Origin: Pseudovibrio japonicus | Lineage (GTDB): Bacteria > Pseudomonadota > Alphaproteobacteria > Rhizobiales > Stappiaceae | Reading direction: 5' to 3' | Length of the DNA: 64,000 nt | NCBI RefSeq assembly: GCF_014651595.1 | Contig: NZ_BMXE01000003.1 | Span: 248,001-312,000 of the forward strand | Shown: positions 27,355-35,565 of the stretch, piece by piece | Layout of the letters: every line of letters starts with the position of its first letter | Position numbering within the stretch: position 1 is the first letter of the stretch | The notes under the pieces: generated by a model | The model's input: only the letters and a program-made list of their open reading frames with translations | Told to the model about the DNA's origin: nothing | The model's database searches: none | Made by a program: the position numbers and the translations under genes

Positions 27355-27438
27355 TTACAGCAGGCCGATCACGATAGCTGCAACAAATGCAAATGCAAAT
27401 GTGATTGCCAAGGCGCTAAAGCTTCGTGTGACAGTCAT
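27355..27438 (-). CDS. Possible 27-residue single-helix membrane peptide
   Basis: Minus-strand frame starting ATGACTGTCACACG reads MTVTRSFSALAITFAFAFVA and ends AIVIGLL, i.e. a short polar start with one Arg followed by one hydrophobic helix. GGGAGAAAG lies 4-12 nt before the ATG, a good ribosome site. Composition and ribosome site suggest a real small membrane protein, but nothing else supports it. Confidence 0.45.
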   Translation of the reverse strand: MTVTRSFSALAITFAFAFVAAIVIGLL

Positions 27439-27829
27439 GGATCTTTCTCCCGTTACTCACTAGCTGGTTGTAGCTTATGTGAGAGGTTCCACCTAAGGAA
27501 GCAAAAAAATGCCATTTTTTGGCGCGCTGCTAGAAAACACCCTGTGACCGCTGAAAAATTCTGCTGCATAAACACACGGCTACAGCGAGTAAGTATACTC
27601 TGTTCAATTTGGAATTGACCCAGGGGCGCGTTGTATTTTCCAAGTCAAATCAATATGGAGAATTTTTGTCGTCCCGTGAGAAATGACGGGTTTGTGATAT
27701 CTTTTTCCCCATTTGTGAATTGGGCGTGGATAGTTCGAGCAGCTGCGCAGTTTGTTGCCTTAATCCAGAAATATTCAGCATCGCATCTTGGGCTAGGCCC
27801 TCCTTCAAGCTGTTCAAAACGGGGATTTC
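27439..27829. other. Intergenic region upstream of the extensin-like gene
   Basis: About 390 bp with no recognised gene. Plus-strand frames at 27631 and 27720 run into the extensin-like gene in other frames and have no domain content. Confidence 0.4.
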
Positions 27830-28642
27830 ATGCTGGATCAGAAGAATGGCAGCGCAGCTGCCCGAAGAATTTTGCCTGCAGCTGTGTTTGCCGGCATGTG
27901 TATTGGCGCTGCACAGGTTAGCGCTGAACCGATACAGAAGGTTCTTTCTCCTGATAGTGGTGCAACGTCGCAGCCTCTATTACCCCTTCCTGAGATAGAT
28001 GAGAGTTTCAATCCCCCCAGACAGCCCATGGCCAAGCCTCTTGTTCTTGATGCAGCAGACAGCGCATCACAAGGTGATTTTGAGCCAGTGGTTTTCGGAA
28101 GAGGCTGCGCGCTGCGCGGAATGCGCGTCAATATTGTCAAGAGTGTCAATGGCCCTGGGGCATGTGGGATGAAACAGCCCGTGACCTTGAACTCGGTTGG
28201 TGGCAGGCGACAGAAAGTTGCTTTGAACGCGGCGGTTCAGGTTGAGTGTAAAGTGGCACAACAGCTGGATCGCTGGGTGCAGCAAGTCGCTATGCCGGCG
28301 GCACGCAAGGAGTTTGGCGCTTCCATTACGAGTATTCGAACCGCTGCTGGATATGTCTGCCGCGGGCGGAATAACGTGAAAGGTGCGAAGTTGTCCGAGC
28401 ATGGCAAGGGCAATGCCGTTGATATTGTGGGCTTCACTTTATCTAATGGACGGGAAGTGACCGTTGCAAATGGCTGGAATGGTTCATCGGCCAACAGGCG
28501 ATTTATACGCGGGCTGCACAAAGGTGCTTGTGAGCACTTTACAACTGTGCTGGGACCAGCAGCGGACCGGTATCACCAAGATCATTTTCACTTAGATCTG
28601 GCTTGTCATGGAAAAGGCTGTACGCGCCGCATCTGCAGGTAG
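27830..28642 (+). CDS. Extensin-like secreted protein (LAS-type fold)
   Basis: A 270-residue exported protein. The N-terminus (RRILPAAVFAGMCIGAAQVSA) is a Sec signal peptide with cleavage near residue 32. A Pro-rich spacer follows, then the extensin-like C-terminal domain: paired cysteines (GCALRG, GACGMKQP), the metal-site-like SEHGKGNAVDIVGF near residue 192 and the late HQDHFHLD. These His/Asp positions match LAS-type (D-Ala-D-Ala carboxypeptidase-like) folds, so a role at peptidoglycan is plausible but unproven. The ATG follows GGGGATTTC. Confidence 0.85.
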   Translation: MLDQKNGSAAARRILPAAVFAGMCIGAAQVSAEPIQKVLSPDSGATSQPLLPLPEIDESFNPPRQPMAKPLVLDAADSASQGDFEPVVFGRGCALRGMRVNIVKSVNGPGACGMKQPVTLNSVGGRRQKVALNAAVQVECKVAQQLDRWVQQVAMPAARKEFGASITSIRTAAGYVCRGRNNVKGAKLSEHGKGNAVDIVGFTLSNGREVTVANGWNGSSANRRFIRGLHKGACEHFTTVLGPAADRYHQDHFHLDLACHGKGCTRRICR

Positions 28643-28728
28643 ATACGTTTCTCTTCGAACCTAGCAGAACTTATTGCCATGCTTCTCGCGAGAGCTGGGG
28701 TTCCCAAAGGTGTTGGTGTAATAGAAGA

Positions 28729-28770
28729 GCCCGCCTGAGAGAGACTGGGCAATGTCTCTTGCAGGCGGGC
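28729..28770 (-). terminator. Large hairpin terminator of the BA14K gene
   Basis: Two-part stem (outer GCCCGCCTG/CAGGCGGGC, inner AGAGAC/GTCTCT with small bulge). On the minus strand it is followed by TCTTCTATT. It lies just past the BA14K stop and between two convergent genes. Confidence 0.75.
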
Positions 28771-28789
28771 AACACCTTTGATCAAGGGA

Positions 28790-29272
28790 TTATTGGCAGA
28801 AACGATCTTTGCCAGAGTAGGTGCGATAGGTGCCAGTGCTTGGGTTGAAACTTCTGTATTTGCTGGTGCAGTATGAGTACCATGCTGGTGACCACGGAGC
28901 CGGAGCTGCCACCGGAGCGCGGTAAACTGGCGCTGGTTGGTGTACGACCACTGGCGGGCGATATGCAGGTACTGGCGGACGGTATGCCGGAGGTGGGGGA
29001 GCAATGTACTGCGGACGTGGTTTGACCGCATTGCCGATGATAAGGCCGGTTGCCAGACCCATTACACCGATTGCAGCTGCCTGACCGCCATTGATGCCGC
29101 TCTTCTTGTGCTTTCTCGCCTTACGTTTGTTCTTCTTGTAGTAGTGGTTCTGAACGTAGGTATTATTTTCAATGTAGGTGTTGCGCTTTTGACCTGCCTG
29201 AGCCGCAGAAACGACTGGCAACATCATTGCCCCTGCAAGCGCTACTGAAATTATTGCTGATGCTTTAGCCAT
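28790..29272 (-). CDS. BA14K-family exported protein
   Basis: A 160-residue protein. A Sec signal peptide (about 1-26, IISVALAGAMMLPVVSAAQA) precedes a very basic Lys/Arg/Asn segment, a Gly-rich hydrophobic helix (GQAAAIGVMGLATGLIIGNA), a Pro/Tyr repeat region (variations on AYRPPV) and the C-terminal BA14K signature WSPAWYSYCTSKYRSFNP ending GKDRFCQ with two Cys. BA14K proteins, first described as a Brucella antigen, are envelope proteins with lectin-like activity reported for the Brucella member. GGAG lies 6 nt before the ATG. It is convergent with the extensin-like gene. Confidence 0.88.
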   Translation of the reverse strand: MAKASAIISVALAGAMMLPVVSAAQAGQKRNTYIENNTYVQNHYYKKNKRKARKHKKSGINGGQAAAIGVMGLATGLIIGNAVKPRPQYIAPPPPAYRPPVPAYRPPVVVHQPAPVYRAPVAAPAPWSPAWYSYCTSKYRSFNPSTGTYRTYSGKDRFCQ

Positions 29273-29587
29273 TTTCGTCTCCGTAAACAGTATTGCGTGT
29301 TTGTTGATGCTAATTAATCATTTGTGGGCTGAACCTTCTTTGAGAATGCCATTCATCTTGTGTTCATCTAGATGAATGAGGGGGAAAACGTATTTATATC
29401 AGTGTGTTATGTGTGAGTAAAATTCTCAAGAAAATTGAATCTGAGTGGACTCATAGCAGCGCAGAGCGAAAGGAATCAGGCTGTACTCTTTGAAAACCAC
29501 AGGCCAGTTTTCGGGAATACGCTTTCGTGCAGGAAGACAATATTTTAGAGCCGGAGCAAGTTCAGATCGGGGACATGTGAGGCTGGT
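29273..29587. other. Divergent intergenic region
   Basis: About 315 bp between BA14K and the HugZ-like gene. The first half is AT-rich and should hold the BA14K promoter. No gene recognised. Confidence 0.4.
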
Positions 29588-30334
29588 ATGGAAAAGAAGA
29601 TAGACCCAATTCGCGAAACCACAGATGAAGCGCGTTCTCTTGCCAAGATGCTGATCAGGTCTGCCCGATTTGCTTCGCTTGCGGTGCTGGAGCCGGGGAG
29701 GGGTTATCCTATTGTGAGCCGTGTTGGGGTGGCTGCAGATGTGATTGGCGCGCCGTTTATGCTTGCCTCCAGTCTTTCCAACCACTCGCAGTGTCTGGAG
29801 CAGGACCAGAGGGTGTCTTTGTTGATCGGCGAGCCGGGCAAAGGGGATCCGCTGGCGCATCCGCGGCTAACGGTTATTGGCCGGTTTGAACGGCTGAGCA
29901 AGGGTGATCATCGGTGTACGGAACTGCGTAGCCGCTATCTGATGCGGCACCCCAAGGCCAAGCTCTACGTGGATTTTGCTGATTTTGAATGGTACCGGCT
30001 CAATGTTGAGCGGGTGAATATGAACGGTGGTTTTGGCAAGGCGTACTTGTTAAGCGCAGAGGATGTTCTGTCTCATGATGCGGGCCGGGACAAGCTTGCT
30101 GCGACTGCCCATGATCTGGTTCTTCGCATGAATGACAGGCGCTCCGATGAGATTGGCTTTTTTGCCTCGCGCACCTTTAAGGTGACTGCCGCCAAGTGGG
30201 GTTTGGTGAGCGTTGATCGTGAGGGAGCGGACTTCTTCTCCGGCGAGACTGTGTACCGGCATGCGTGGCCAAATGTGGTTGCTGCTGAGGAGCTGGAAGA
30301 GCGACTCTTACAAGCCATAGGTTGTCCCGGATAG
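29588..30334 (+). CDS. HugZ-like pyridoxamine-oxidase-fold protein
   Basis: A 248-residue protein with an N-terminal FMN-binding split barrel (AKMLIRSARFASLAVLE, YPIVSRVGVAADVIGAPFML, then QDQRVSLLIGEPGKGDPLAHPRLTVIG), the pattern of HugZ/HutZ heme-utilisation proteins. The C-terminal third corresponds to a DUF2470-like domain, but its usual HMNxDH motif reads RMNDRR, so the site is degenerate. It could be a heme-degrading enzyme or another flavin/heme-binding oxidoreductase. GAGG lies 5 nt before the ATG. Confidence 0.75.
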   Translation: MEKKIDPIRETTDEARSLAKMLIRSARFASLAVLEPGRGYPIVSRVGVAADVIGAPFMLASSLSNHSQCLEQDQRVSLLIGEPGKGDPLAHPRLTVIGRFERLSKGDHRCTELRSRYLMRHPKAKLYVDFADFEWYRLNVERVNMNGGFGKAYLLSAEDVLSHDAGRDKLAATAHDLVLRMNDRRSDEIGFFASRTFKVTAAKWGLVSVDREGADFFSGETVYRHAWPNVVAAEELEERLLQAIGCPG

Positions 30335-30416
30335 GTAGATGACCTAGGATTTTCTTGTGTTTTTGTTCTGCTTGGAGCATTGATACAAAAAAGCGCGCAA
30401 GAAGGCTGGAGCAGAT

Positions 30417-31073
30417 ATGAACAAAGAGAATTTGGACACTACAGCAGGTGCAGAGATCTATTCTGAGAAAACTCTGCGATTGTATGATCTGCTGGTTCTG
30501 AAGTTCTCCAGCACATTTTTGTGGCGATGCCCCACTGCCAAGGCCTTGAGTTTCTTCAACTGCAATGTGAGTGGCAATCATCTGGAGGTTGGTCCCGGTA
30601 GTGGCTATTTTCTGGAGCATGGCCGCTTTCCGCAGGATTCACGTCTGGTGCTGATGGACCTTAATGAGGACTGTCTTGCTTATGCAAAGGCACGGTCTGC
30701 GGTTGCGAATGTGAGCTGTACTCAGGCGGATGTGATGGAGCCGATTGAGTGGTCAGGGGACAAGTTCGACAGTATAAATCTGGGTTATGTGCTGCACTGT
30801 CTGCCGGGAACTATGAAGCAGAAATATTTGCCTTTTGAGAACCTTAAGCCACTCCTCAATGAGGGTGGAACCCTGTTTGGCTCCACCATTTTGGGAGAAG
30901 GGCAGAAGCCGAACTGGGCAGCGCGCAAGTTGATGGGGGTCTACAACAACAAGGGCGTCTTCTCCAACGCCCATGATAATGTTGAGGACCTGCGCGCCAA
31001 TCTGGAAGCGTACTTCAGGGACGTCTCGATTGAAGTTGTTGGTCTGGTTGCGTTGTTTAAGGCACGCGTATAG
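30417..31073 (+). CDS. Class I SAM-dependent methyltransferase
   Basis: A 218-residue Rossmann methyltransferase. Motif I is LEVGPGSGYFLEHG near residue 58; the acidic loop is VLMDLNEDCLAYAKAR; DSINLGYVLHCLPG is motif IV/post-I. No membrane segment. The substrate is unknown; the GxGxG context resembles small-molecule or lipid methyltransferases. It lies 82 bp after the HugZ-like gene on the same strand and converges with the GST gene (4 bp between stops). Confidence 0.82.
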   Translation: MNKENLDTTAGAEIYSEKTLRLYDLLVLKFSSTFLWRCPTAKALSFFNCNVSGNHLEVGPGSGYFLEHGRFPQDSRLVLMDLNEDCLAYAKARSAVANVSCTQADVMEPIEWSGDKFDSINLGYVLHCLPGTMKQKYLPFENLKPLLNEGGTLFGSTILGEGQKPNWAARKLMGVYNNKGVFSNAHDNVEDLRANLEAYFRDVSIEVVGLVALFKARV

Positions 31074-31077
31074 GTGC

Positions 31078-31740
31078 CTAGTCTGGAAACAGCACAAGGT
31101 CATCTTCTGGTGACCATGGCTTCCATTTTTTACCAAAGACGGATGTGAAGTCTGGATGGTCGATCCGTTCGCCTAGCCATTTCTGCACGCTCTCGGGTGC
31201 TTGGCTGGCAAAGCGTTCCTTATCTGCGTTGGCGAACTGGCGCACGAACGGGAACAGGGCCTGATCGGCCAGAGCCGGGCGACTGCCGAACAGATAGACA
31301 GAGTTTTGCAGGCGCTCGGAAAGTCTGGAGAGCTCATTGATGGCGAGAGCGTAGTGTTCATCGGGGTCGGCGTCTTCGTAGCGGGTGGAGTATTTGTATC
31401 TGTCCAGATTGCGTTTGAAGTCGCCGTCCATGTCTTCGATGAGCTGCAACATGTCATCATGGGAGCCAGTCTCTGGCGTGAGCCAACCCTGCGGATCGTT
31501 CTGTTGTAGTGCCCAGAGCATGATCTCCAGGCTCTCTTCAATGACCGTGCCGTCGCTCAGTAGAAGAACCGGTACTGTTCCTTTGGGCGATATCTCCAGC
31601 ATGTGGGCTGGTTTATCTCTCAGCATGATTTCCCGAAGGGCCACAGGTGTCTGGCTTGCAAGCAACCCCAATCTTGCGCGCATTGCGTAGGGGCACCGAC
31701 GAAATGAATACAGGATCGGGAAGTGAGTCTGCTCAGCCAT
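31078..31740 (-). CDS. Glutathione S-transferase-like protein
   Basis: A 220-residue GST. The N-terminal thioredoxin fold shows FPILYSFRRCPYAMRARLGL, where the CPYA Cys replaces the usual Ser/Tyr, as in omega/beta-like and glutaredoxin-like GSTs. The glutathione-binding KGTVPVLLLSDGTVIEES follows. The C-terminal helical domain contains PALADQALFPFVRQFAN. Its ATG overlaps the stop region of the upstream thioesterase gene by 8 nt, so the two are co-transcribed. Confidence 0.85.
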   Translation of the reverse strand: MAEQTHFPILYSFRRCPYAMRARLGLLASQTPVALREIMLRDKPAHMLEISPKGTVPVLLLSDGTVIEESLEIMLWALQQNDPQGWLTPETGSHDDMLQLIEDMDGDFKRNLDRYKYSTRYEDADPDEHYALAINELSRLSERLQNSVYLFGSRPALADQALFPFVRQFANADKERFASQAPESVQKWLGERIDHPDFTSVFGKKWKPWSPEDDLVLFPD

Positions 31741-32371
31741 GCTTTCTGTGGTCTGCCTTTGATTGATCGTTTCCAGCAGCTGGTATTTCTAATGAATCTA
31801 CCGGAGCAATGCCAGCGGATTTGCGCTCATAGGCCTGAATTGCCTGCTCTTCCTTCAAAAAGGCCTCGATATGGGGCTGCAGTTTGAGGTGTCTTACAGG
31901 CGTGCCAGTGGCTTTGAAGACCGTCGATGTTGGCACAGTCGCTCCACGTGCACGGTCGTACATGCTCACGCGAACCAAGCCAGTTGCAGCTACAATACCT
32001 TTCTTTGGGCCTCTGGTGAAGATGAAACGCTGTTCCATTACGGCTACTTCTTCGGTCCAGTAGACAAACTCACTTTCCAGTTTGAAAGGCTCCCAAAATG
32101 GCAGCTCTCTGCGAAAGCGGACGGTGGCATGGTTGGTCAGTGGGGCCCATTTGTTCTCCAAGACGACTTTTCCGAGCTTGGTGCGGCTCATGTGGTCCAC
32201 ACGGCCCAAATCCATGATGGCCAGATATCGGCTGTTGGTCAGATGGATGTTCAAATCAATATCAGAGGGGAGAACGCGCAACTGAAGAACAGACTTGCTG
32301 AACATGTCTGCTAGTTTTTCCCGAAAAGGGAACGTAAGGAAGTAAAGTATAAGTCTAAACCAGAGTTGCAT
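31733..32371 (-). CDS. Hot-dog-fold thioesterase-like protein
   Basis: About 212 residues. A hydrophobic N-terminal segment (MQLWFRLILYFLTFPF) is followed by a 4HBT-type hot-dog domain with LPSDIDLNIHLTNSRYLAIMDLGRVDH, the HxxNxxY/DxxR pattern of THEM6-like acyl-CoA thioesterases. The start is put at the Met after GGAGAAAAA; a Met 11 codons upstream is possible. Predicted to hydrolyse acyl-thioesters at the membrane; the substrate is unknown. First gene of a two-gene unit with the GST. Confidence 0.78.
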   Translation of the reverse strand: MQLWFRLILYFLTFPFREKLADMFSKSVLQLRVLPSDIDLNIHLTNSRYLAIMDLGRVDHMSRTKLGKVVLENKWAPLTNHATVRFRRELPFWEPFKLESEFVYWTEEVAVMEQRFIFTRGPKKGIVAATGLVRVSMYDRARGATVPTSTVFKATGTPVRHLKLQPHIEAFLKEEQAIQAYERKSAGIAPVDSLEIPAAGNDQSKADHRKHG

Positions 32372-32431
32372 TTTTTCTCCACGTGATTGCCCTGCGGCTT
32401 TCACAAAGTCTAACAGGTTATCTCTTAGGTA

Positions 32432-33250
32432 ATGAAGTTGCCTAATAGGTTAGGTGTGTTGTGCCAGATGTTGAATGATTTTTCCAGTTATCTCTTTGTG
32501 GGGGACATTGCGTATAGTTCAACGGAACTTGCCGCCATTGCTGGCGCCTTTCTGTTCGCAGCATTTGTGAAGGGCGCAACGGGATTGGGGTTTTCAACCA
32601 CCTGCCTGCCTATTCTGGTTTATGCGGTGGGGTTGAAGAGAGGCATTCCGCTCGTTCTCCTGCCAAGTATTATCAGCAATATTCTCGTGATGCTGGATGC
32701 TGGGCATTTCAGGGAAATGGTAATGCGTTTCCGCTGGATGCTGTTTGCAACGGTTCCGGGCGTCTTGCTGGGCCTTTGGTATCTGGATTCGTCGGCTGCG
32801 CAGGAAGCGGTGGTTGTGCTTGGGATTGTGCTGATCAGCTACGCCCTGTTTGCATTCTTCACGCCAAACCTGACGCTTTCCTATGAAATGGAGCGTTTGC
32901 TTGGGCCTCTCAGCGGTTTTGTGACCGGGGCGGTCAATGGGCTTACCGGTTCGCAGATCATGCCTGTTATGCCGTTCTTGTTGTCGCTCAATCTGAACAG
33001 CGAGCGATTTGTTCAGGCGATCAATTGCTCGTTTACGCTGTCCTCATTCGTGATGGCGGGCGGCCTTTATTATCTGGGATTGCTGGACCTGAGTGCGCTT
33101 GGCGTTTCCACGCTTGGGCTTGCCTTTGTGTATCTGGGGACCAAACTGGGTGCGCTGGTGCGCCAGCTGATGTCACCCTCCGTCTTCCGCACGACCATTT
33201 TGCTGCTTTTGTTCGGGCTTGGGGTGAGCTTGCTGTTTCAAGCCTTCTAG
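32432..33250 (+). CDS. TauE/SafE-family membrane transporter
   Basis: A 272-residue membrane protein with about eight hydrophobic segments. The TauE/SafE repeat signature is visible twice: AAFVKGATGLGFSTTCLPIL near residue 45 and SGFVTGAVNGLTGSQIMPVM near residue 168. The family exports or imports sulfite, sulfonates or related anions. It is divergent from the thioesterase gene with 60 bp between starts. A Met 12 codons downstream is an alternative start. The actual substrate is not deducible. Confidence 0.85.
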   Translation: MKLPNRLGVLCQMLNDFSSYLFVGDIAYSSTELAAIAGAFLFAAFVKGATGLGFSTTCLPILVYAVGLKRGIPLVLLPSIISNILVMLDAGHFREMVMRFRWMLFATVPGVLLGLWYLDSSAAQEAVVVLGIVLISYALFAFFTPNLTLSYEMERLLGPLSGFVTGAVNGLTGSQIMPVMPFLLSLNLNSERFVQAINCSFTLSSFVMAGGLYYLGLLDLSALGVSTLGLAFVYLGTKLGALVRQLMSPSVFRTTILLLLFGLGVSLLFQAF

Positions 33251-33365
33251 AGTGGCCTGCAAATGATGTGATGACCAGCCGACTTGTAAACTCAATTGAA
33301 GATGCTCAACTGTAAACCAGCCCGAACTATCGGCGAGACAGGAGCTAGAAAAAAGTGATCGGAAC

Positions 33366-34343
33366 ATGGTGATCGTTCAACTGCTCGGTGGGCTGATCCT
33401 ACTGCTTGTTGGTGGTGAGGCATTGGTGCGCGGCAGTGTGGCTGTTGCGACGCAATTGGGTGTTTCAAAGCTGTTTATTGGTTTGACCCTTGTGGGCTTT
33501 GGCACGTCCATGCCAGAGCTGGTGGCCAGTTTGCAAGGTGCGCTTGCCGGTTACCCCGGTGTTGCGGTTGGCAATATCGTGGGCAGTAACATTGCTAATG
33601 TGCTGCTGATCCTCGGCGTTACGGCGGTGATCCTGCCATTTGCGGTGAAACGTGAAGCGTTTCAACGGGATGGCGCTGTGCTTGTGCTTTCCAGCCTGAT
33701 TTTGCTGGCTGTCATCCTGACAGGCTATCTGTCCCGCTGGGCGGGCGTGCTACTGGTTGGTTTCCTGCTGGCCTACACCGGTTACAGCTACTGGTCAGAG
33801 CGCAATGCCGCGAAAGCAGCCGCTCAGATACACGAGGCGGAAGCGGAAGAGGCGAGCATGCCAAGCGTTTCCATTTGGTGGGGGCTTTTGATCTTTGCTC
33901 TGGGCGTTCTTGGGATTGTCTTTGGGGCGAGTATGCTGGTGTCGTCAAGCATCGTGATTGCCCATCATCTTGGCGTTTCTGATGCTGTGATCGGTTTGAC
34001 GCTGGTTGCCATCGGCACATCACTGCCGGAGCTTGCAACGTCGGCTATCGCTGCTGCACGCGGCCATGTTGAAGTGGCGTTTGGCAATATCGTCGGCAGC
34101 AACATCTTCAACATTTTTGGTATTGGCGGGGTGACGGCCCTTGTTGTGCCGATCCCGGTTCCCGCCGAAATCGCACAGGTGGACATCTGGGTGATGGTGG
34201 GCACCGTCGTGCTGATGGCGATTGCCTGCATCACTGGTTGGCGCGTGAGCCGTCGGGAAGGCGTGTTCTTATTATGCTGTTACGCAGCTTACATGGTCTT
34301 TCAGCTTATGCCCGGTTTGCGGGCGGCAGCGGGTATTGCGTAA
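33366..34343 (+). CDS. Calcium/sodium antiporter (CaCA family, YrbG-like)
   Basis: A 325-residue inner-membrane exchanger with ten predicted helices and the two inverted alpha repeats of the CaCA family: GFGTSMPELVASLQGAL...VGNIVGSNIANVLLILG near residue 50, and AIGTSLPELATSAIAAA...FGNIVGSNIFNIFGIGG near residue 215. Acidic residues of both GTSxPE motifs, which bind the cation, are present. A charged cytoplasmic loop (about residues 145-165) separates the halves. It stands 115 bp after the TauE-like gene. Confidence 0.92.
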   Translation: MVIVQLLGGLILLLVGGEALVRGSVAVATQLGVSKLFIGLTLVGFGTSMPELVASLQGALAGYPGVAVGNIVGSNIANVLLILGVTAVILPFAVKREAFQRDGAVLVLSSLILLAVILTGYLSRWAGVLLVGFLLAYTGYSYWSERNAAKAAAQIHEAEAEEASMPSVSIWWGLLIFALGVLGIVFGASMLVSSSIVIAHHLGVSDAVIGLTLVAIGTSLPELATSAIAAARGHVEVAFGNIVGSNIFNIFGIGGVTALVVPIPVPAEIAQVDIWVMVGTVVLMAIACITGWRVSRREGVFLLCCYAAYMVFQLMPGLRAAAGIA

Positions 34344-34360
34344 ATGGCTGGTCTTGCTCA

Positions 34361-34465
34361 CCGTCACCCCACACTTGATGCGGGATCCATCACGTCACTA
34401 CGCGTGCGGCCCTCTTCATTGTAGGAACCGTTGCGTGGATCTCGGCTCGGGGGCCGGGATGACGG
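34361..34465. repeat. Palindromic intergenic repeat element
   Basis: The ends are inverted copies: CCGTCACCCC...GGGATCCAT at the left and GTGGATCTCGG...GGGATGACGG at the right. The CCGTCATCCC-GGATCCA pattern is typical of short palindromic intergenic repeats in many Alphaproteobacteria. Only this copy was seen in the window. The RNA could fold into a long hairpin. Confidence 0.6.
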
Positions 34466-34538
34466 CGGGGGAGGGCTTCGATGCAAGCACAAGAAACTTA
34501 TCCCCCTGACGCAAAACACACGGCATACTCATCGCATG

Positions 34539-34584
34539 CCCACGTGACGGGCTGCTGGCGGACCGTCCGTCAATTTGTCGTGGG
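34539..34584. repeat. Imperfect inverted repeat
   Basis: Arms CCCACGTGACGG and CCGTCA-ATTTGT-CGTGGG can pair with a 6-nt bulge around a GC-rich centre. There is no T run, so it is not a clear terminator. It lies in the same gene-free stretch as the palindromic repeat. Confidence 0.45.
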
Positions 34585-34924
34585 CTGGGTGGGGCTACTG
34601 TGAAAGGTAACGCATTTTACAGCAGGTCCGTGGAGGTTGCCCAAACGCCATGAGTGTTGGGGCGGGAGGATGCGCGGCCAAACCAAAGGGCGTCAGCACT
34701 GGGAGTCACTCTTAGCAGAGATGCCTTTTCACAGCGTCTTTTGGACCTTGGCCATAGCCTCCTACAAAAACATCCGGGCAAGGCGATAGCTGATGCCGAA
34801 GAAACTAACTTACTCACACTGCGCAGGCATCGCCTGCCGCCTTGCTCACCCCGACTTCCGGGAAACCTAACTTCAACACTACATGGGATGCCATGTGGTG
34901 CTGTTGGTGTTTGTGTTCTTGTGT
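34585..34924. other. Gene-free stretch upstream of the toxin-antitoxin locus
   Basis: About 340 bp with no recognised gene; frames of 60-90 codons exist on both strands but have no domain content. Together with the repeats before it, this gives over 600 bp of non-coding DNA, which with the decayed toxin points to a plastic site. Confidence 0.4.
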
Positions 34925-34946
34925 GCCAGACTTAGCTAAGTCTGGC
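34925..34946. promoter_or_regulatory. Perfect 22-bp palindrome, likely antitoxin operator
   Basis: Half-site GCCAGACTTAG followed immediately by its exact inverse. It lies 15 bp before the antitoxin ATG, where Phd/YefM and VapB antitoxins bind to autoregulate their operons. The spacing places it over or just after the promoter. As no T run follows, a terminator is less likely. Confidence 0.65.
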
Positions 34947-34960
34947 TAAGGAATGGTGTG

Positions 34961-35194
34961 ATGAAGATAAACATGCATGAAGCGAAGTCCAATCTTTCCA
35001 AACTTGGTGAGAAGGTTTGGCGGGGAGAGCGTGTTGTCATTGCTAAAGCAGGCAAGCCCTATCTTGATCTCGTACCACACAAGGCGCAGCTGAATCCGCG
35101 TAAGCCAGGTCGCTTCAAAGGGGAGGTCAAACTTGCCACTGATTTCAATGAAGAGATCAAAGGTGTTACTTCTGGGTTTGCGAGTGAAGATTGA
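34961..35194 (+). CDS. Phd/YefM-family antitoxin
   Basis: A 77-residue antitoxin. The N-terminal DNA-binding fold reads MKINMHEAKSNLSKLGEKV and continues GERVVIAKAGKPYLDLVPH, the Phd/YefM signature. The C-terminal acidic tail (FNEEIKGVTSGFASED) would wrap the toxin. The start follows AAGGA by 9 nt; a GTG one codon earlier is possible. Its stop overlaps the toxin start (ATTGAGACC region), typical of toxin-antitoxin operons. The antitoxin looks intact although its toxin is broken. Confidence 0.88.
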   Translation: MKINMHEAKSNLSKLGEKVWRGERVVIAKAGKPYLDLVPHKAQLNPRKPGRFKGEVKLATDFNEEIKGVTSGFASED

Positions 35195-35563
35195 GACCCC
35201 TTCTTCTCGATACGCACGTACTCCTTTGGTGGCTGGCTGGTGATCCGAAATTAGGTGTTAAAGTACAATCCGTTATTGCAGATCGGCACAATGACTTTTT
35301 CTTGAGCGCCGCAAGCTTATGGGAGATTGCGATAAAGCAGAATATTGGAAAACTCACTGAACCAGAAGGCTTGGCAAGTATTATTGAGGAGGAAGGTTTT
35401 TACCTTTGGTAATATCACTCTTCTATGGCGAGCAGGCTGGTTGCCTTCCCGAGCATCACAAAGATCCATTCGACTGAATGCTAATTGCCAAGCACAAGGT
35501 CTAGAGGTTGTGATGTCAGACGAGAAGTTTCAAGCTTATGGCGTGAGGTTGGGGAGTACATAA
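35191..35563 (+). pseudogene. PIN-domain toxin (VapC-like), disrupted
   Basis: Starts MRPLLLDTHVLLWWLAGDP, the classic PIN-domain RNase start with the first catalytic Asp, and holds SAASLWEIAIKQ with the conserved Glu. After 73 codons the frame ends at a TAA (35410). Adding one base near 35407 restores LVISLFYGEQAGCLPEHHKDPFD, then a TGA (35475) stands where the family has Arg (DPFDRMLIA), and MLIAKHK follows. A second single-base loss near 35497 is needed to reach GLEVVMSDEKFQAYGVRLG and the true stop. Two frameshifts and one nonsense codon therefore separate the catalytic halves, so the toxin should be inactive. Confidence 0.85.
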
Positions 35564-35565
35564 AG

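Noticed and set aside
34958-34960. GTG start for the antitoxin one codon before the ATG
   Set aside because: The ATG has the better distance to AAGGA; one codon makes no functional difference.
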